Positions 9,769 through 18,399 of a stretch of DNA of 64,000 bases are shown here, piece after piece. The DNA lies in NCBI RefSeq assembly GCF_038095555.1, contig NZ_CP124591.1:930001-994000 (forward strand), read 5' to 3'. This stretch comes from Macrococcoides psychrotolerans. Its GTDB lineage: Bacteria; Bacillota; Bacilli; Staphylococcales; Staphylococcaceae. The translations under genes and the position numbers were made by a program. Under the pieces are notes generated by a model. The model saw only the letters and a program-made list of their open reading frames with translations, was not told the DNA's origin and ran no database searches. The stretch's first letter is position 1, and every line of letters begins with the position of its first letter.

Positions 9769-9790
9769 ACGTTTATGTTAGGAGGATTAT

Positions 9791-10258
9791 ATGAGTAAAG
9801 TTACAGAACGCGTTGAAGCGATATGTCAGCCGGTAGTTGAATCTTTAGGGTTTGAACTTGTAGATGTGGAATATGTGAAAGAAGGTCCGGATTACTATCT
9901 ACGTATCGCCATAGACAAACTAGGTGGTATCGATATTAGTGACTGTGCACTGGCAAGTGAAAAAATCAGTGAAGTGATGGATAAAGAAGACCCGATTACA
10001 GAAGCTTATTTCCTAGATGTTTCATCTCCAGGTGCAGAACGTCCGCTCAAAAAGGAAAAGGATTACGAGAACGCAATTGGTAAGCATGTCTATGTAAAAC
10101 TTTATGAACCTGTTGAAGGGGATAAAGAATGGATCGGTGAATTAAAAGAAGTCTCAAAAGATACGATAACATTGTCAGCAAAGATTAAAACGAGAACAAA
10201 AGTGATTGAAATTGACCGTAAGCGTATTGCTAAGATTCGTCTTGCAGTCATTCTATAG
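9791..10258 (+). CDS. rimP: Ribosome maturation factor RimP
   Basis: Small protein (155 residues) needed for late 30S subunit assembly. The family pattern is visible: an N-terminal alpha/beta domain with LGFELVDVEYVKEGPDYYLRIAID, then DISDCALASEKISEVMD and the DVSSPGAERPL motif, and a C-terminal SH3-like barrel ending in KIRLAVIL. It has an AGGAGG ribosome site and starts the rimP-nusA-rnpM-ylxQ-infB operon, with 9 bases to nusA. Confidence 0.95.
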   Translation: MSKVTERVEAICQPVVESLGFELVDVEYVKEGPDYYLRIAIDKLGGIDISDCALASEKISEVMDKEDPITEAYFLDVSSPGAERPLKKEKDYENAIGKHVYVKLYEPVEGDKEWIGELKEVSKDTITLSAKIKTRTKVIEIDRKRIAKIRLAVIL

Positions 10259-10267
10259 GAGGCAGTT

Positions 10268-11329
10268 ATGAAAAACAATGAATTATTAAATGCGATTGAT
10301 TTTCTTGAGAAAGAAAAATCGATTCCAAGAGACGTATTAATAGAAACGATTGAAGCAGCTTTGATCACTGCTTATAAGAAAAACTATAATTCGGCCAACA
10401 ATGTACGCGTTGAACTGAATATGGACAATGGAGCATACCGAGTATATTCACGTAAAGACGTAGTTGAAGAAGTAATGAATCCAAGAGATGAAGTAAGTCT
10501 TGAAACAGCATTATTGTCGAACCCCGCATATGAAATCGGCGATATATATGAAGAAGATGTTACACCAAAAGATTTTGGACGTGTTTCAGCACAAGCTGCA
10601 AAGCAAGCTGTACTACAAAGATTAAGAGATGCAGAACGTGGTATATTATATAATGAGTTTATCGATAAGGAAGATGATATTATGACTGGTATCATCGACC
10701 GTGTGGATCACCGTTATGTCTATGTGACTTTAGGTAAGACAGAGGCTGTTTTATCTGAAGCAGAAAGAAGTCCGAATGAAGTTTATCGTCCGACAGAACG
10801 TATTAAAGTCTATGTCAACAAAGTTGAGCAGACGACTAAAGGACCTCAAATCTTTGTGTCACGTAGTCATCCAGGATTATTAAAACGTTTATTCGAACAA
10901 GAAGTTCCTGAAATTTTTGATGGCACGGTAGTGGTGAAATCTGTAGCCCGTGAAGCAGGAGATCGCTCAAAGATCAGCGTCTATTCCGATAATCCTGATA
11001 TCGATGCTGTGGGAGCATGTGTCGGTGCGAAAGGTGCTCGTGTTGAAGCGGTTGTGGAAGAACTCGGTGGAGAAAAAATTGACATTGTTGAATGGAGTGC
11101 AGATACAAAGACTTTCGTTAAGAACGCATTAAGTCCATCTCAAGTTGTCGATGTATTGGTAGATGAAGCGAATCAGTCAACAACAGTAATTGTTCCGGAT
11201 TATCAGTTGTCGCTCGCTATTGGTAAGAAAGGTCAGAATGCACGTCTTGCTGCCAAGCTAACGGGTTGGAAGATTGATATTAAATCTGAGACAGATGCTA
11301 AAGAAGCGGGCATTTACCCGGCAGAATAG
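10268..11329 (+). CDS. nusA: Transcription termination/antitermination factor NusA
   Basis: RNA polymerase-associated factor that modulates pausing and intrinsic termination. Visible domains are an N-terminal RNAP-binding domain (1 to about 125), S1 (about 135-200), KH1 (about 230-280, GACVGAKGARVEAVVEELGGEKID) and KH2 (about 300-345, LAIGKKGQNARLAAKLTGWKIDI). At 353 residues it lacks the C-terminal acidic repeats found in proteobacteria, as is normal in Firmicutes. AGGAGGCAG precedes the ATG. It lies between rimP and rnpM, all closely spaced. Confidence 0.96.
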   Translation: MKNNELLNAIDFLEKEKSIPRDVLIETIEAALITAYKKNYNSANNVRVELNMDNGAYRVYSRKDVVEEVMNPRDEVSLETALLSNPAYEIGDIYEEDVTPKDFGRVSAQAAKQAVLQRLRDAERGILYNEFIDKEDDIMTGIIDRVDHRYVYVTLGKTEAVLSEAERSPNEVYRPTERIKVYVNKVEQTTKGPQIFVSRSHPGLLKRLFEQEVPEIFDGTVVVKSVAREAGDRSKISVYSDNPDIDAVGACVGAKGARVEAVVEELGGEKIDIVEWSADTKTFVKNALSPSQVVDVLVDEANQSTTVIVPDYQLSLAIGKKGQNARLAAKLTGWKIDIKSETDAKEAGIYPAE

Positions 11330-11339
11330 GGGGGGTTTA

Positions 11340-11627
11340 ATGAAGCAGCGTAAAATACCCATGAGAAAATGTATTCTTTCTAATGAAATGAAACCTAAGA
11401 AAGAACTGATTCGTGTCGTCAAAAATAAAGAAGGCGAAATATTTGCAGATGCGACCGGTAAGCAAAATGGGCGTGGTGCATATGTTTCGATGGATTTAGA
11501 TATCGTAAATAAAGCACGTGAAAAAAAGAAATTAGAACATTATTTCGAGACCGATGAAACGGTGATGAATCCAGTATATGATGAAATTATTCGACTCATC
11601 TATAGAGAGATGATTCCAAAACGATGA
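11340..11627 (+). CDS. rnpM: RNA-binding protein YlxR (RnpM, DUF448)
   Basis: 95-residue basic protein. The motif RKIPMRKCILSNEMKPKKELIRVVKN and the following GRGAYVS segment are diagnostic of the YlxR family, described recently as an RNase P modulator in B. subtilis. The start is the ATG at 11340, preceded by a run of G (AGGGGGGG) that serves as ribosome site; longer forms would run back into nusA. The stop overlaps the start of ylxQ in an ATGA, so translation is coupled. Confidence 0.92.
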   Translation: MKQRKIPMRKCILSNEMKPKKELIRVVKNKEGEIFADATGKQNGRGAYVSMDLDIVNKAREKKKLEHYFETDETVMNPVYDEIIRLIYREMIPKR

Positions 11628-11956
11628 CATCTAAAGATAAGTTATTAAACCTGCTAGGTCTTGCGATGCGTGCAAGAAAATTATCTACTGGAGAAGAACT
11701 TGTATTAAATGATGTACGAAGTAAACGTGCTAAGCTCGTCATCATTTCTACAGACGCATCAAACAATACTATGAAAAATGTTTCGAACAAATGCCAGTCC
11801 TATCAAGTCGCTCTAGAACAAGTATGTACAAGGTATGAACTAGGGTATGCACTTGGTAAAGATGAACGTGTAACAATTGGCGTTCTGGATGCTGGATTTG
11901 CGAAGTCAATGAAAGCTTTGATTCGAGACATCAATGAGGAGAGAAGCTATGAGTAA
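11624..11956 (+). CDS. ylxQ: L7Ae-family ribosomal-associated protein YlxQ
   Basis: 110-residue member of the L7Ae/L30e/Gadd45 fold, which binds kink-turn RNA. The pattern LLNLLGLAMRARKLSTGEELVLNDVRSKRAKLVIISTDAS is typical. It sits between rnpM and infB as in other Bacilli, with an ATGA overlap upstream and an 8-base overlap with infB downstream. Its exact role is not settled. Confidence 0.9.
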   Translation: MTSKDKLLNLLGLAMRARKLSTGEELVLNDVRSKRAKLVIISTDASNNTMKNVSNKCQSYQVALEQVCTRYELGYALGKDERVTIGVLDAGFAKSMKALIRDINEERSYE

Positions 11957-14129
11957 AAAGAGAATATATGAATACGCAAAAGAAGTCAACTTAAAAAGTA
12001 AAGATATTATCGATGCATTAAAGAAAATGAATATTGAAGCATCGAGTCATATGCAGGTAATCGAAGCAAAAGAAATCAGTGCATTAGATAAAATCTTCAA
12101 GAAATCTGATGCTAAAGCAGAAGTGAAACCTGAGCAAAAAGCTGAATCAAAAAAAGAAGAACCTAAAAAAGAACAGCCTAAAAAAGAAGAACAGAAAAAG
12201 CAAAGCGATCAGAAGAAGCCTCAAAATAATAATCAAAAACGTAATCCAAACCATCGTCCTGGAAGTCATAATAAACCAGGTACGGGCGGTCCATCTAAAA
12301 ACAAAAAAGGTAAAGGCAAAGGTAAACAAAAACCTGAACCAAAACAAGAAGTACCTGTTGTAAAAGAAACACCATCTAAAATTACGTATGAAGAAGGCAT
12401 TACAGTAGGAGAGCTAGCTGAAAAACTAGGTAAAGATGCTTCTGAAATCGTTAAAAATTTATTTATGGTCGGTATTATGGCTAATATCAATCAATCTTTA
12501 AATCAAGAAGCAATCGAGCTTATTTGTGATGAGTATGGCGTAGAAGCTGAACTAGAAGTTGTTGTCGATGCAACAGACCTAGAAACATATTTTGAAGATG
12601 TAGATGCTAATGAAGAGGATATTATGGAACGTCCGCCTGTTGTTACAATTATGGGACACGTTGACCATGGTAAAACAACATTACTTGATTCCATCCGTAA
12701 TACACGTGTTACTGCAGGAGAAGCAGGAGGAATCACACAGCATATCGGTGCATATCAAATTGAATATAATGATAAGCCTATTACATTCCTTGATACACCA
12801 GGACATGCTGCGTTTACGACAATGCGTGCACGTGGGGCGCAAGTAACAGATATCACAATATTAGTAGTAGCAGCTGATGATGGCGTAATGCCACAAACGG
12901 TTGAAGCCATTAACCATGCGAAAGCAGCAGAAGTACCAATCATCGTTGCTGTAAACAAAATTGATAAGCCAACTGCTAATCCAGACCGTGTAATGCAGGA
13001 ACTTGGTGAGCACGGATTATATCCTGAAGATTGGGGCGGCGATACTATCTTCGTTCAAATCTCCGCAATTAAAGGTGACGGAATCGATGATTTACTAGAA
13101 ATGATTCAGCTTGTAACTGAAGTTGAAGAATTAAAGGCAAATCCGAAACGTACAGCGATCGGAACTGTAATTGAAGCGGAATTAGACAAATCTCGTGGAC
13201 CAGCTGCATCTTTACTTGTTCAAGATGGTACGCTTGAAATCGGAGACTCTATTGTTGTTGGTAATACGTTCGGTCGTGTCCGTGCAATGGTCAACGATCT
13301 TGGCAAACGTATCAAGACAGCTGGACCATCTTTACCAGTAGAAATTACTGGACTTCAAGATGTACCTTTAGCTGGAGATCGTTTTGTTGTATTTAAAGAT
13401 GAGAAGAAAGCGCGTCGTATTGGTGAAGCACGTCAGCAGCAGAATATTTTAGCGCAGCGTCAGGAATCTCAAAAAGTTTCTCTTGATAACTTATTTGAAC
13501 AGATGAAACAAGGTGAGATGAAAGACTTAAACGTTATCATCAAAGGTGATGTACAAGGTTCAGTTGAAGCGCTGGCAGCATCACTTATGAAAATTGATGT
13601 TGAAGGTGTTAACGTACGTATTATCCATACAGCAGTGGGTGCAATTAATGAATCTGATGTTACTTTAGCGTCTGCATCTAACGGTATTATCATTGGTTTC
13701 AACGTCCGCCCTGATGTTAATGCGAAACGTGCGGCAGAAGCTGAAGGTGTAGACATGCGTTTACACCGCATCATCTATAAAGTAATCGAAGAAATCGAAA
13801 GCGCGATGAAAGGGATGTTAGACCCTGAGTTTGAAGAAAAAGTGATCGGTCAGGCGGAAGTTCGTCAAACAATCAGTATTTCTAAAGTCGGTACAGTAGC
13901 CGGAAGTTATGTGACTGACGGTAAGATTACGCGTGATTCACAAGTACGTATCATTCGTGATGGTATCGTCGTTTACGAAGGTCAGGTTGATGCATTAAAA
14001 CGTTTTAAAGACGATGTACGTGAAGTGGCACAAGGATATGAGTGCGGTATCACGATTGAAAACTTCAATGACATCAAAGAAGGCGACATCTTTGAGGCCT
14101 TTGTCATGGAAGAGATTAAACGCGTCTAA
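11949..14129 (+). CDS. infB: Translation initiation factor IF-2
   Basis: GTPase that places fMet-tRNA on the 30S subunit and promotes subunit joining. The first 50 residues form the IF2N domain. Residues about 55-140 are a low-complexity linker rich in Lys, Glu, Pro and Gln. A second IF2N-like domain follows, then the G domain with GHVDHGKTT (about 236-244), DTPGHAAF and NKID. Domains II, III and IV follow and end at EEIKRV. I used the ATG at 11949 (GAGGAGAAGC upstream), giving 726 residues. In most Firmicutes rbfA follows directly; here the minus-strand ilv block intervenes. Confidence 0.96.
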   Translation: MSKKRIYEYAKEVNLKSKDIIDALKKMNIEASSHMQVIEAKEISALDKIFKKSDAKAEVKPEQKAESKKEEPKKEQPKKEEQKKQSDQKKPQNNNQKRNPNHRPGSHNKPGTGGPSKNKKGKGKGKQKPEPKQEVPVVKETPSKITYEEGITVGELAEKLGKDASEIVKNLFMVGIMANINQSLNQEAIELICDEYGVEAELEVVVDATDLETYFEDVDANEEDIMERPPVVTIMGHVDHGKTTLLDSIRNTRVTAGEAGGITQHIGAYQIEYNDKPITFLDTPGHAAFTTMRARGAQVTDITILVVAADDGVMPQTVEAINHAKAAEVPIIVAVNKIDKPTANPDRVMQELGEHGLYPEDWGGDTIFVQISAIKGDGIDDLLEMIQLVTEVEELKANPKRTAIGTVIEAELDKSRGPAASLLVQDGTLEIGDSIVVGNTFGRVRAMVNDLGKRIKTAGPSLPVEITGLQDVPLAGDRFVVFKDEKKARRIGEARQQQNILAQRQESQKVSLDNLFEQMKQGEMKDLNVIIKGDVQGSVEALAASLMKIDVEGVNVRIIHTAVGAINESDVTLASASNGIIIGFNVRPDVNAKRAAEAEGVDMRLHRIIYKVIEEIESAMKGMLDPEFEEKVIGQAEVRQTISISKVGTVAGSYVTDGKITRDSQVRIIRDGIVVYEGQVDALKRFKDDVREVAQGYECGITIENFNDIKEGDIFEAFVMEEIKRV

Positions 14130-14180
14130 TAAAGCTATTTCTGAGAGTTGAAAGAAGAGAAGACTAAACTACAATATTAA

Positions 14181-14213
14181 AACACTTCACGAAAATTCGT
14201 GAAGTGTTTTTTT
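14181..14213. terminator. Bidirectional terminator between infB and ilvA
   Basis: Long stem AACACTTCACGAA / TTCGTGAAGTGTT with T7 on the plus strand and TTTT on the minus strand. It ends both infB transcription and the converging ilv operon, whose last stop codon is at 14212-14214. Confidence 0.85.
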
Positions 14214-15474
14214 AGATTAATAGGGAATAGAGCATTTCATTATTGTTAACGGCGATATACTTAGGATCGAACTGCTGCACACGTTGGTAGAGACTATTTT
14301 TATCGCTCTTATCTTTCAGTTGTACGCCAATGATGACAGCACCTTTACTTCTTGCAGTTTTCTTGAGGTATTCAAACTTTGTGATATCATCTTCAGGACC
14401 CAGTACATCGTTAACAAATGTTTTCAGTGCACCTGGTCGCTGTGGAAAGTTAACGATAAAGTAATGTTTTAAAGATTCATACAGGAGTGCACGTTCTTCA
14501 ATTTCATTCATACGATTGATATCATTATTGCTACCGCTGATGATACATACAACATTCTTGCCGATGATATGATCCTTAAAATGTTCCAGAGCACTTACAC
14601 TCAGTGCACCTGCAGGTTCAGCGACAATCGCTTGTTTTGTATACATGTCGATGATTGTGCTGCAGACCTGTCCTTCATCGATAGCGATACAATCATCGAT
14701 CACCTGTCGTGCGATATCAAATGTCAGTGCGCCCACAGTTGCTACAGCAGCACCGTCTACGAATTTATCGATAGCATCTAATGTGAGTCTCGTCCCTTTT
14801 TCAAGAGATTGTTTCATGCTGCTTGCACCACGAGGTTCTACTGCAATGATCTGCGTTTCTTTGCTGACATCCTTAAGATATGTACCAACACCTGATATTA
14901 ATCCGCCACCACCGACCGCCTGAAAACAGTAGTCGATTACAGGCTGATCCATAAAGATTTCCTTTGCGACAGTTCCTTGGCCAGCCACTGTATGATTGTT
15001 ATCGAAAGGATCGATAAAACTAAGGTTATGATCTTCTGTATATTGTAGCGCGGCAGCAAGACACTCATCAAATGTATCTCCATACAGTTTAATCTCCACG
15101 TTATCTTGCCCAAAGAACTTGACCTGTTCTATCTTCTGGTTCGGTGTAGTTACCGGCATAAAGATGACTGCGTGCAGGTCGAGTTTATTTGCAGTGTAGG
15201 CGACACCTTGTGCATGGTTGCCGGCACTGGCACAGCTGATACCTTGCTGTCGAACCGCGGGCGTCAGCTGGCTGACGGCATAATAGGCCCCTCTTAGCTT
15301 GAACGAGCGTACCCATTGCAGATCTTCGCGTTTCAGGTAAACATTGCACTGATATTTTTGAGATAGATATAGATCCTTTTCAAGTGGTGTATGCTTGACT
15401 ACATGTTTCAGTACTTCATATGCCGCTTCTATATCATCTTTTGTAACAGGCATCTTTGTATGCGTATGGTTCAT
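14212..15474 (-). CDS. ilvA: Threonine dehydratase (ammonia-lyase), biosynthetic
   Basis: PLP enzyme that makes 2-oxobutyrate from threonine, the committed step to isoleucine. Visible motifs are SFKLRGAYY with the PLP lysine (about residue 58), AGNHAQGVA, and the glycine loop GGGGLISG that holds the cofactor phosphate. The C-terminal part, from about 335, is a single ACT-like regulatory domain, consistent with feedback by isoleucine. The length of 420 residues is typical of the Staphylococcus/Bacillus form. GAGGAGG precedes the start. It is the last gene of the ilv operon, directly after ilvC; in S. aureus leuABCD lies between them. Confidence 0.95.
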   Translation of the reverse strand: MNHTHTKMPVTKDDIEAAYEVLKHVVKHTPLEKDLYLSQKYQCNVYLKREDLQWVRSFKLRGAYYAVSQLTPAVRQQGISCASAGNHAQGVAYTANKLDLHAVIFMPVTTPNQKIEQVKFFGQDNVEIKLYGDTFDECLAAALQYTEDHNLSFIDPFDNNHTVAGQGTVAKEIFMDQPVIDYCFQAVGGGGLISGVGTYLKDVSKETQIIAVEPRGASSMKQSLEKGTRLTLDAIDKFVDGAAVATVGALTFDIARQVIDDCIAIDEGQVCSTIIDMYTKQAIVAEPAGALSVSALEHFKDHIIGKNVVCIISGSNNDINRMNEIEERALLYESLKHYFIVNFPQRPGALKTFVNDVLGPEDDITKFEYLKKTARSKGAVIIGVQLKDKSDKNSLYQRVQQFDPKYIAVNNNEMLYSLLI

Positions 15475-15486
15475 ACTATTCCTCCT

Positions 15487-16479
15487 CTAGTTGTTATTGA
15501 TAAACGGCATCATCGTTCTAAGGTCTGCACCGACTTTCTCTATAGGATGTCCCGCCTGGGTACTTCTCATAGATTTAAAAGACTCAAATCCATTATTATT
15601 GTCTTCGATAAACTGCCTGCTGAATGCGCCAGACTGGATATCAGCTAATACCTGTTTCATATTCTCCTTAACTTCAGGTGTAATAACGCGTGCACCAGAG
15701 ACATAATCTCCAAACTCAGCGGTATTAGAGATGGAATGTCTCATCTTCTCCATACCGCCTTCGTACATAAGGTCTACAATCAGTTTCATTTCATGCAGTA
15801 CTTCAAAATAGGCGAGTTCTGGCTGATAACCTGCTTCCGTCAGTGTTTCAAAACCATAGTGGATGAGCTTTGTGATACCGCCGCAGAGTACCGCTTGCTC
15901 ACCAAAGAGGTCTGTCTCTGTTTCTTCTTTGAAGGTCGTTTCGATGACGCCCGCGCGTGTAGCACCGATGCCGTGTGCATAGTTCAGTGCAAGGGCCTTT
16001 GCGTCACCAGTTACATCTTGATCGACTGCAAATAACGCAGGAACAGCACTGCCTTTAACATATTCACGTCGAACAAGATGTCCTGGTCCTTTTGGTGCGA
16101 CTAAGAAGACATCAACATCGTCAGGTGCTTTGATTGCACCAAAATGTACATTAAATCCATGAGCGAAAACTAAAGCCGATTGTGGTTTGAGATGAGGTGC
16201 GATTTCCTCGTTGAATACACGCTGCTGTACTTCATCCGGCATAAGGACGACGGTAACATCTGCATGTTCTACAGCTTTACTGACGTCATATGCTTGAAAT
16301 CCATCTTCTTCAGCCTGTGTTCTGGACTGTCCTTCACGTACTCCGATGACCACGTCATAGCCACTGTCCTTAAGGTTCAATGCATGTGCGTGTCCTTGAG
16401 AGCCGTAACCTAGTACTGCGATTTTCTTATTTTTTAAGTATTCCTTATTTACATCGTTATCATAATATACTTTAGCCAT
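15487..16479 (-). CDS. ilvC: Ketol-acid reductoisomerase
   Basis: NADPH- and Mg-dependent isomeroreductase that acts on acetolactate and acetohydroxybutyrate. The N-terminal Rossmann loop GYGSQGHAHALNLKDSG, the APKGPGHLVRREY motif and the acidic helix DLFGEQAVLCGG that supplies metal ligands are present. At 330 residues it is a class I (short) enzyme. The start codon overlaps the ilvN stop (TAATG), so the two are coupled. It is 12 bases from ilvA. Confidence 0.96.
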   Translation of the reverse strand: MAKVYYDNDVNKEYLKNKKIAVLGYGSQGHAHALNLKDSGYDVVIGVREGQSRTQAEEDGFQAYDVSKAVEHADVTVVLMPDEVQQRVFNEEIAPHLKPQSALVFAHGFNVHFGAIKAPDDVDVFLVAPKGPGHLVRREYVKGSAVPALFAVDQDVTGDAKALALNYAHGIGATRAGVIETTFKEETETDLFGEQAVLCGGITKLIHYGFETLTEAGYQPELAYFEVLHEMKLIVDLMYEGGMEKMRHSISNTAEFGDYVSGARVITPEVKENMKQVLADIQSGAFSRQFIEDNNNGFESFKSMRSTQAGHPIEKVGADLRTMMPFINNN

Positions 16480-16724
16480 TATAAAACCTCCTGAGTTGTG
16501 TTGTTTACTACTGATAATACAGTTATTGGTTTTTCTAGTTGTTTGATGACAGTATGAATGTTCTGGCCGTTTCTTAATGCTACTTCCAATGTCAGATTAA
16601 ATTGTCCGCCTTCTGATTGTCCATGCAGTGCTATAACTCTAATGTCTCGTCGGAAACAGATGCTTGTAATACGATTCAGCACTTCGGGACGGTCTGTCAT
16701 GCAGATGCTAAGCGAGTAGTTCAT
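16479..16724 (-). CDS. ilvN: Acetolactate synthase, small regulatory subunit
   Basis: 81-residue single ACT domain (LSICMTDRPEVLNRITSICFRRDIRVIALHG...), the feedback-sensing subunit that binds branched-chain amino acids and activates IlvB. It is the short staphylococcal type, without the C-terminal extension of enteric IlvN/IlvH. It overlaps ilvB by four bases (ATGA) and ilvC by one base. Confidence 0.9.
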   Translation of the reverse strand: MNYSLSICMTDRPEVLNRITSICFRRDIRVIALHGQSEGGQFNLTLEVALRNGQNIHTVIKQLEKPITVLSVVNNTTQEVL

Positions 16725-18388
16725 TCGTATCCCTCCACTTCATGATTAGGTTTCCCAGATGGAACCATTGGAACCACCATCTCATCAGGGGAGATTCTGA
16801 TCTCGATGAACGCAGGACCTTGATAAGCAAGTGCTTCATAAAGTGTCGCTTCCAGAGCCTGTTGCTGCGTGATAAGGTAGGGTTTGACGCCATATGCGTT
16901 GCTCAGCATCTGAAAGTCAGGCTGTCCACTGAAGACTGACTCGCTATAACGCTGACCATGGAATTTATGCTGCCATTGTTTCACCATGCCGAGCGTACCA
17001 TTGTTCAGCATGATGATTTTGACCGGGAGCTGATATTCGTTTAATATCGCCATTTCCTGGTTGGTCATCTGAAAGCCGCCATCACCGACAATAGCAACTA
17101 CCATCTGATTAGGTGCGCCAAGCTGTGCACCGATTGCAGCAGGAATACCGTAGCCCATCGTGCCGAGACCACCACTTGTGATCAGCTGTGCCTTCTTGAA
17201 TGGATAGTATTGGGCGGTCCACATCTGATGCTGACCTACATCCGTTGCAACAACGGCTTCATCTGTAAACCTACCGATAAGTTCAACCACATGTTGTGGT
17301 CTGATGAAAGTTTCGGCCTGTCTATACTTGAAGGGGTACTGCTGATGTCTTTCGATACATATCTCTGTCCAGCTGCTGTCGACAGAGCAAGGTAGATCCA
17401 GCAGCTGTGTAAGAACCGACCTGACATCTCCGTGGATTGCGAGGTCAGCTTGTATAACCTTATTAAGTTCACTTTGATCTATATCGATATGAACGATCTG
17501 TTTGTTCTGCTGAAAGGCTGCAACATCTCCGATGAGCCTGTCATCGAACCGACTCCCGAAGTTGATCACGCAGTCACTTTCAGAAAGTGCCATGTTCGCA
17601 GCATAGCTCCCATGCATGCCCCCCATACCTAAAAAGAGGGGATTATCGTATGGAACTGCGCCAAGTCCGAGCAATGTTGTCACTACTGGGAGATGGTATT
17701 TTTCTGCAAAACGTGTCAGCATATCGTTTGACTGAGAATGATTGATACCTGCCCCTGCCAATAGAAGCGGACGCTGTGCTTGAGCAAGTAAATTTGCCAG
17801 CTCGTGGACTGTTTCAATGTCAACATTTGGTGCAAGTGTGTAACCCGGCAGGTTCATCTCAGTCTGTAGCGGGCCTCTAGCCTTACTGATACCGATATCT
17901 TTAGGAAAATCTATAACTACTGGTCCTTTACGTCCTGTACTGGCTACGTGAAAGGCTTCGTTGATAACTCGAGGTATCTCTTCGACTGAGCGAATCTGAT
18001 AGTTATGTTTCGTGATTGGTGCTGTCAGCGAAATCAGATCTGCTTCCTGGAATGCATCTAGTCCGATACCTTGCTGATGCACTTGTCCTGTGATGACGAC
18101 AAGGGGCAATGAGTCACAGTAAGCATCTGTTATACCGGTTACTGCATTCGTCGCTCCAGGACCACTTGTCAGCACGACAACCCCAGCTTTGCCACTTGAA
18201 CGTGCGTAGCCTTCTGCGGCGTGTATCGCACCTTGTTCATGACGTGTCAGGATATGTTTGAAAGGTGCATCGTAGAATGCATCATAAAGTGGAAGTACCG
18301 CACCTCCTGGATATCCAAAGACGTATTCTACATCGTTGTCAACGAAAGATTGCACAAGCAGTTGTGCGCCTGTTTGTTCATGGTTCAT
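16721..18388 (-). CDS. ilvB: Acetolactate synthase, large catalytic subunit
   Basis: ThDP- and FAD-dependent enzyme that condenses two pyruvates, or pyruvate with 2-oxobutyrate. The N-terminal Pyr domain has GYPGGAVLPLYDA and the catalytic Glu in RHEQGAIHAAEGYAR. The central FAD domain and the C-terminal PP domain with the ThDP motif GDGGFQMTNQEMAIL...LNN follow. The length of 555 residues is normal. AGGAGG-type ribosome site; 11 bases after ilvD. Confidence 0.95.
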   Translation of the reverse strand: MNHEQTGAQLLVQSFVDNDVEYVFGYPGGAVLPLYDAFYDAPFKHILTRHEQGAIHAAEGYARSSGKAGVVVLTSGPGATNAVTGITDAYCDSLPLVVITGQVHQQGIGLDAFQEADLISLTAPITKHNYQIRSVEEIPRVINEAFHVASTGRKGPVVIDFPKDIGISKARGPLQTEMNLPGYTLAPNVDIETVHELANLLAQAQRPLLLAGAGINHSQSNDMLTRFAEKYHLPVVTTLLGLGAVPYDNPLFLGMGGMHGSYAANMALSESDCVINFGSRFDDRLIGDVAAFQQNKQIVHIDIDQSELNKVIQADLAIHGDVRSVLTQLLDLPCSVDSSWTEICIERHQQYPFKYRQAETFIRPQHVVELIGRFTDEAVVATDVGQHQMWTAQYYPFKKAQLITSGGLGTMGYGIPAAIGAQLGAPNQMVVAIVGDGGFQMTNQEMAILNEYQLPVKIIMLNNGTLGMVKQWQHKFHGQRYSESVFSGQPDFQMLSNAYGVKPYLITQQQALEATLYEALAYQGPAFIEIRISPDEMVVPMVPSGKPNHEVEGYE

Positions 18389-18399
18389 GGTATTCCTCC

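Noticed and set aside
12147..12347. Minus-strand ORF rich in Phe opposite the infB linker
   Set aside because: It is the complement of the Lys/Glu-rich low-complexity linker of IF-2, has no ribosome site and no family resemblance.
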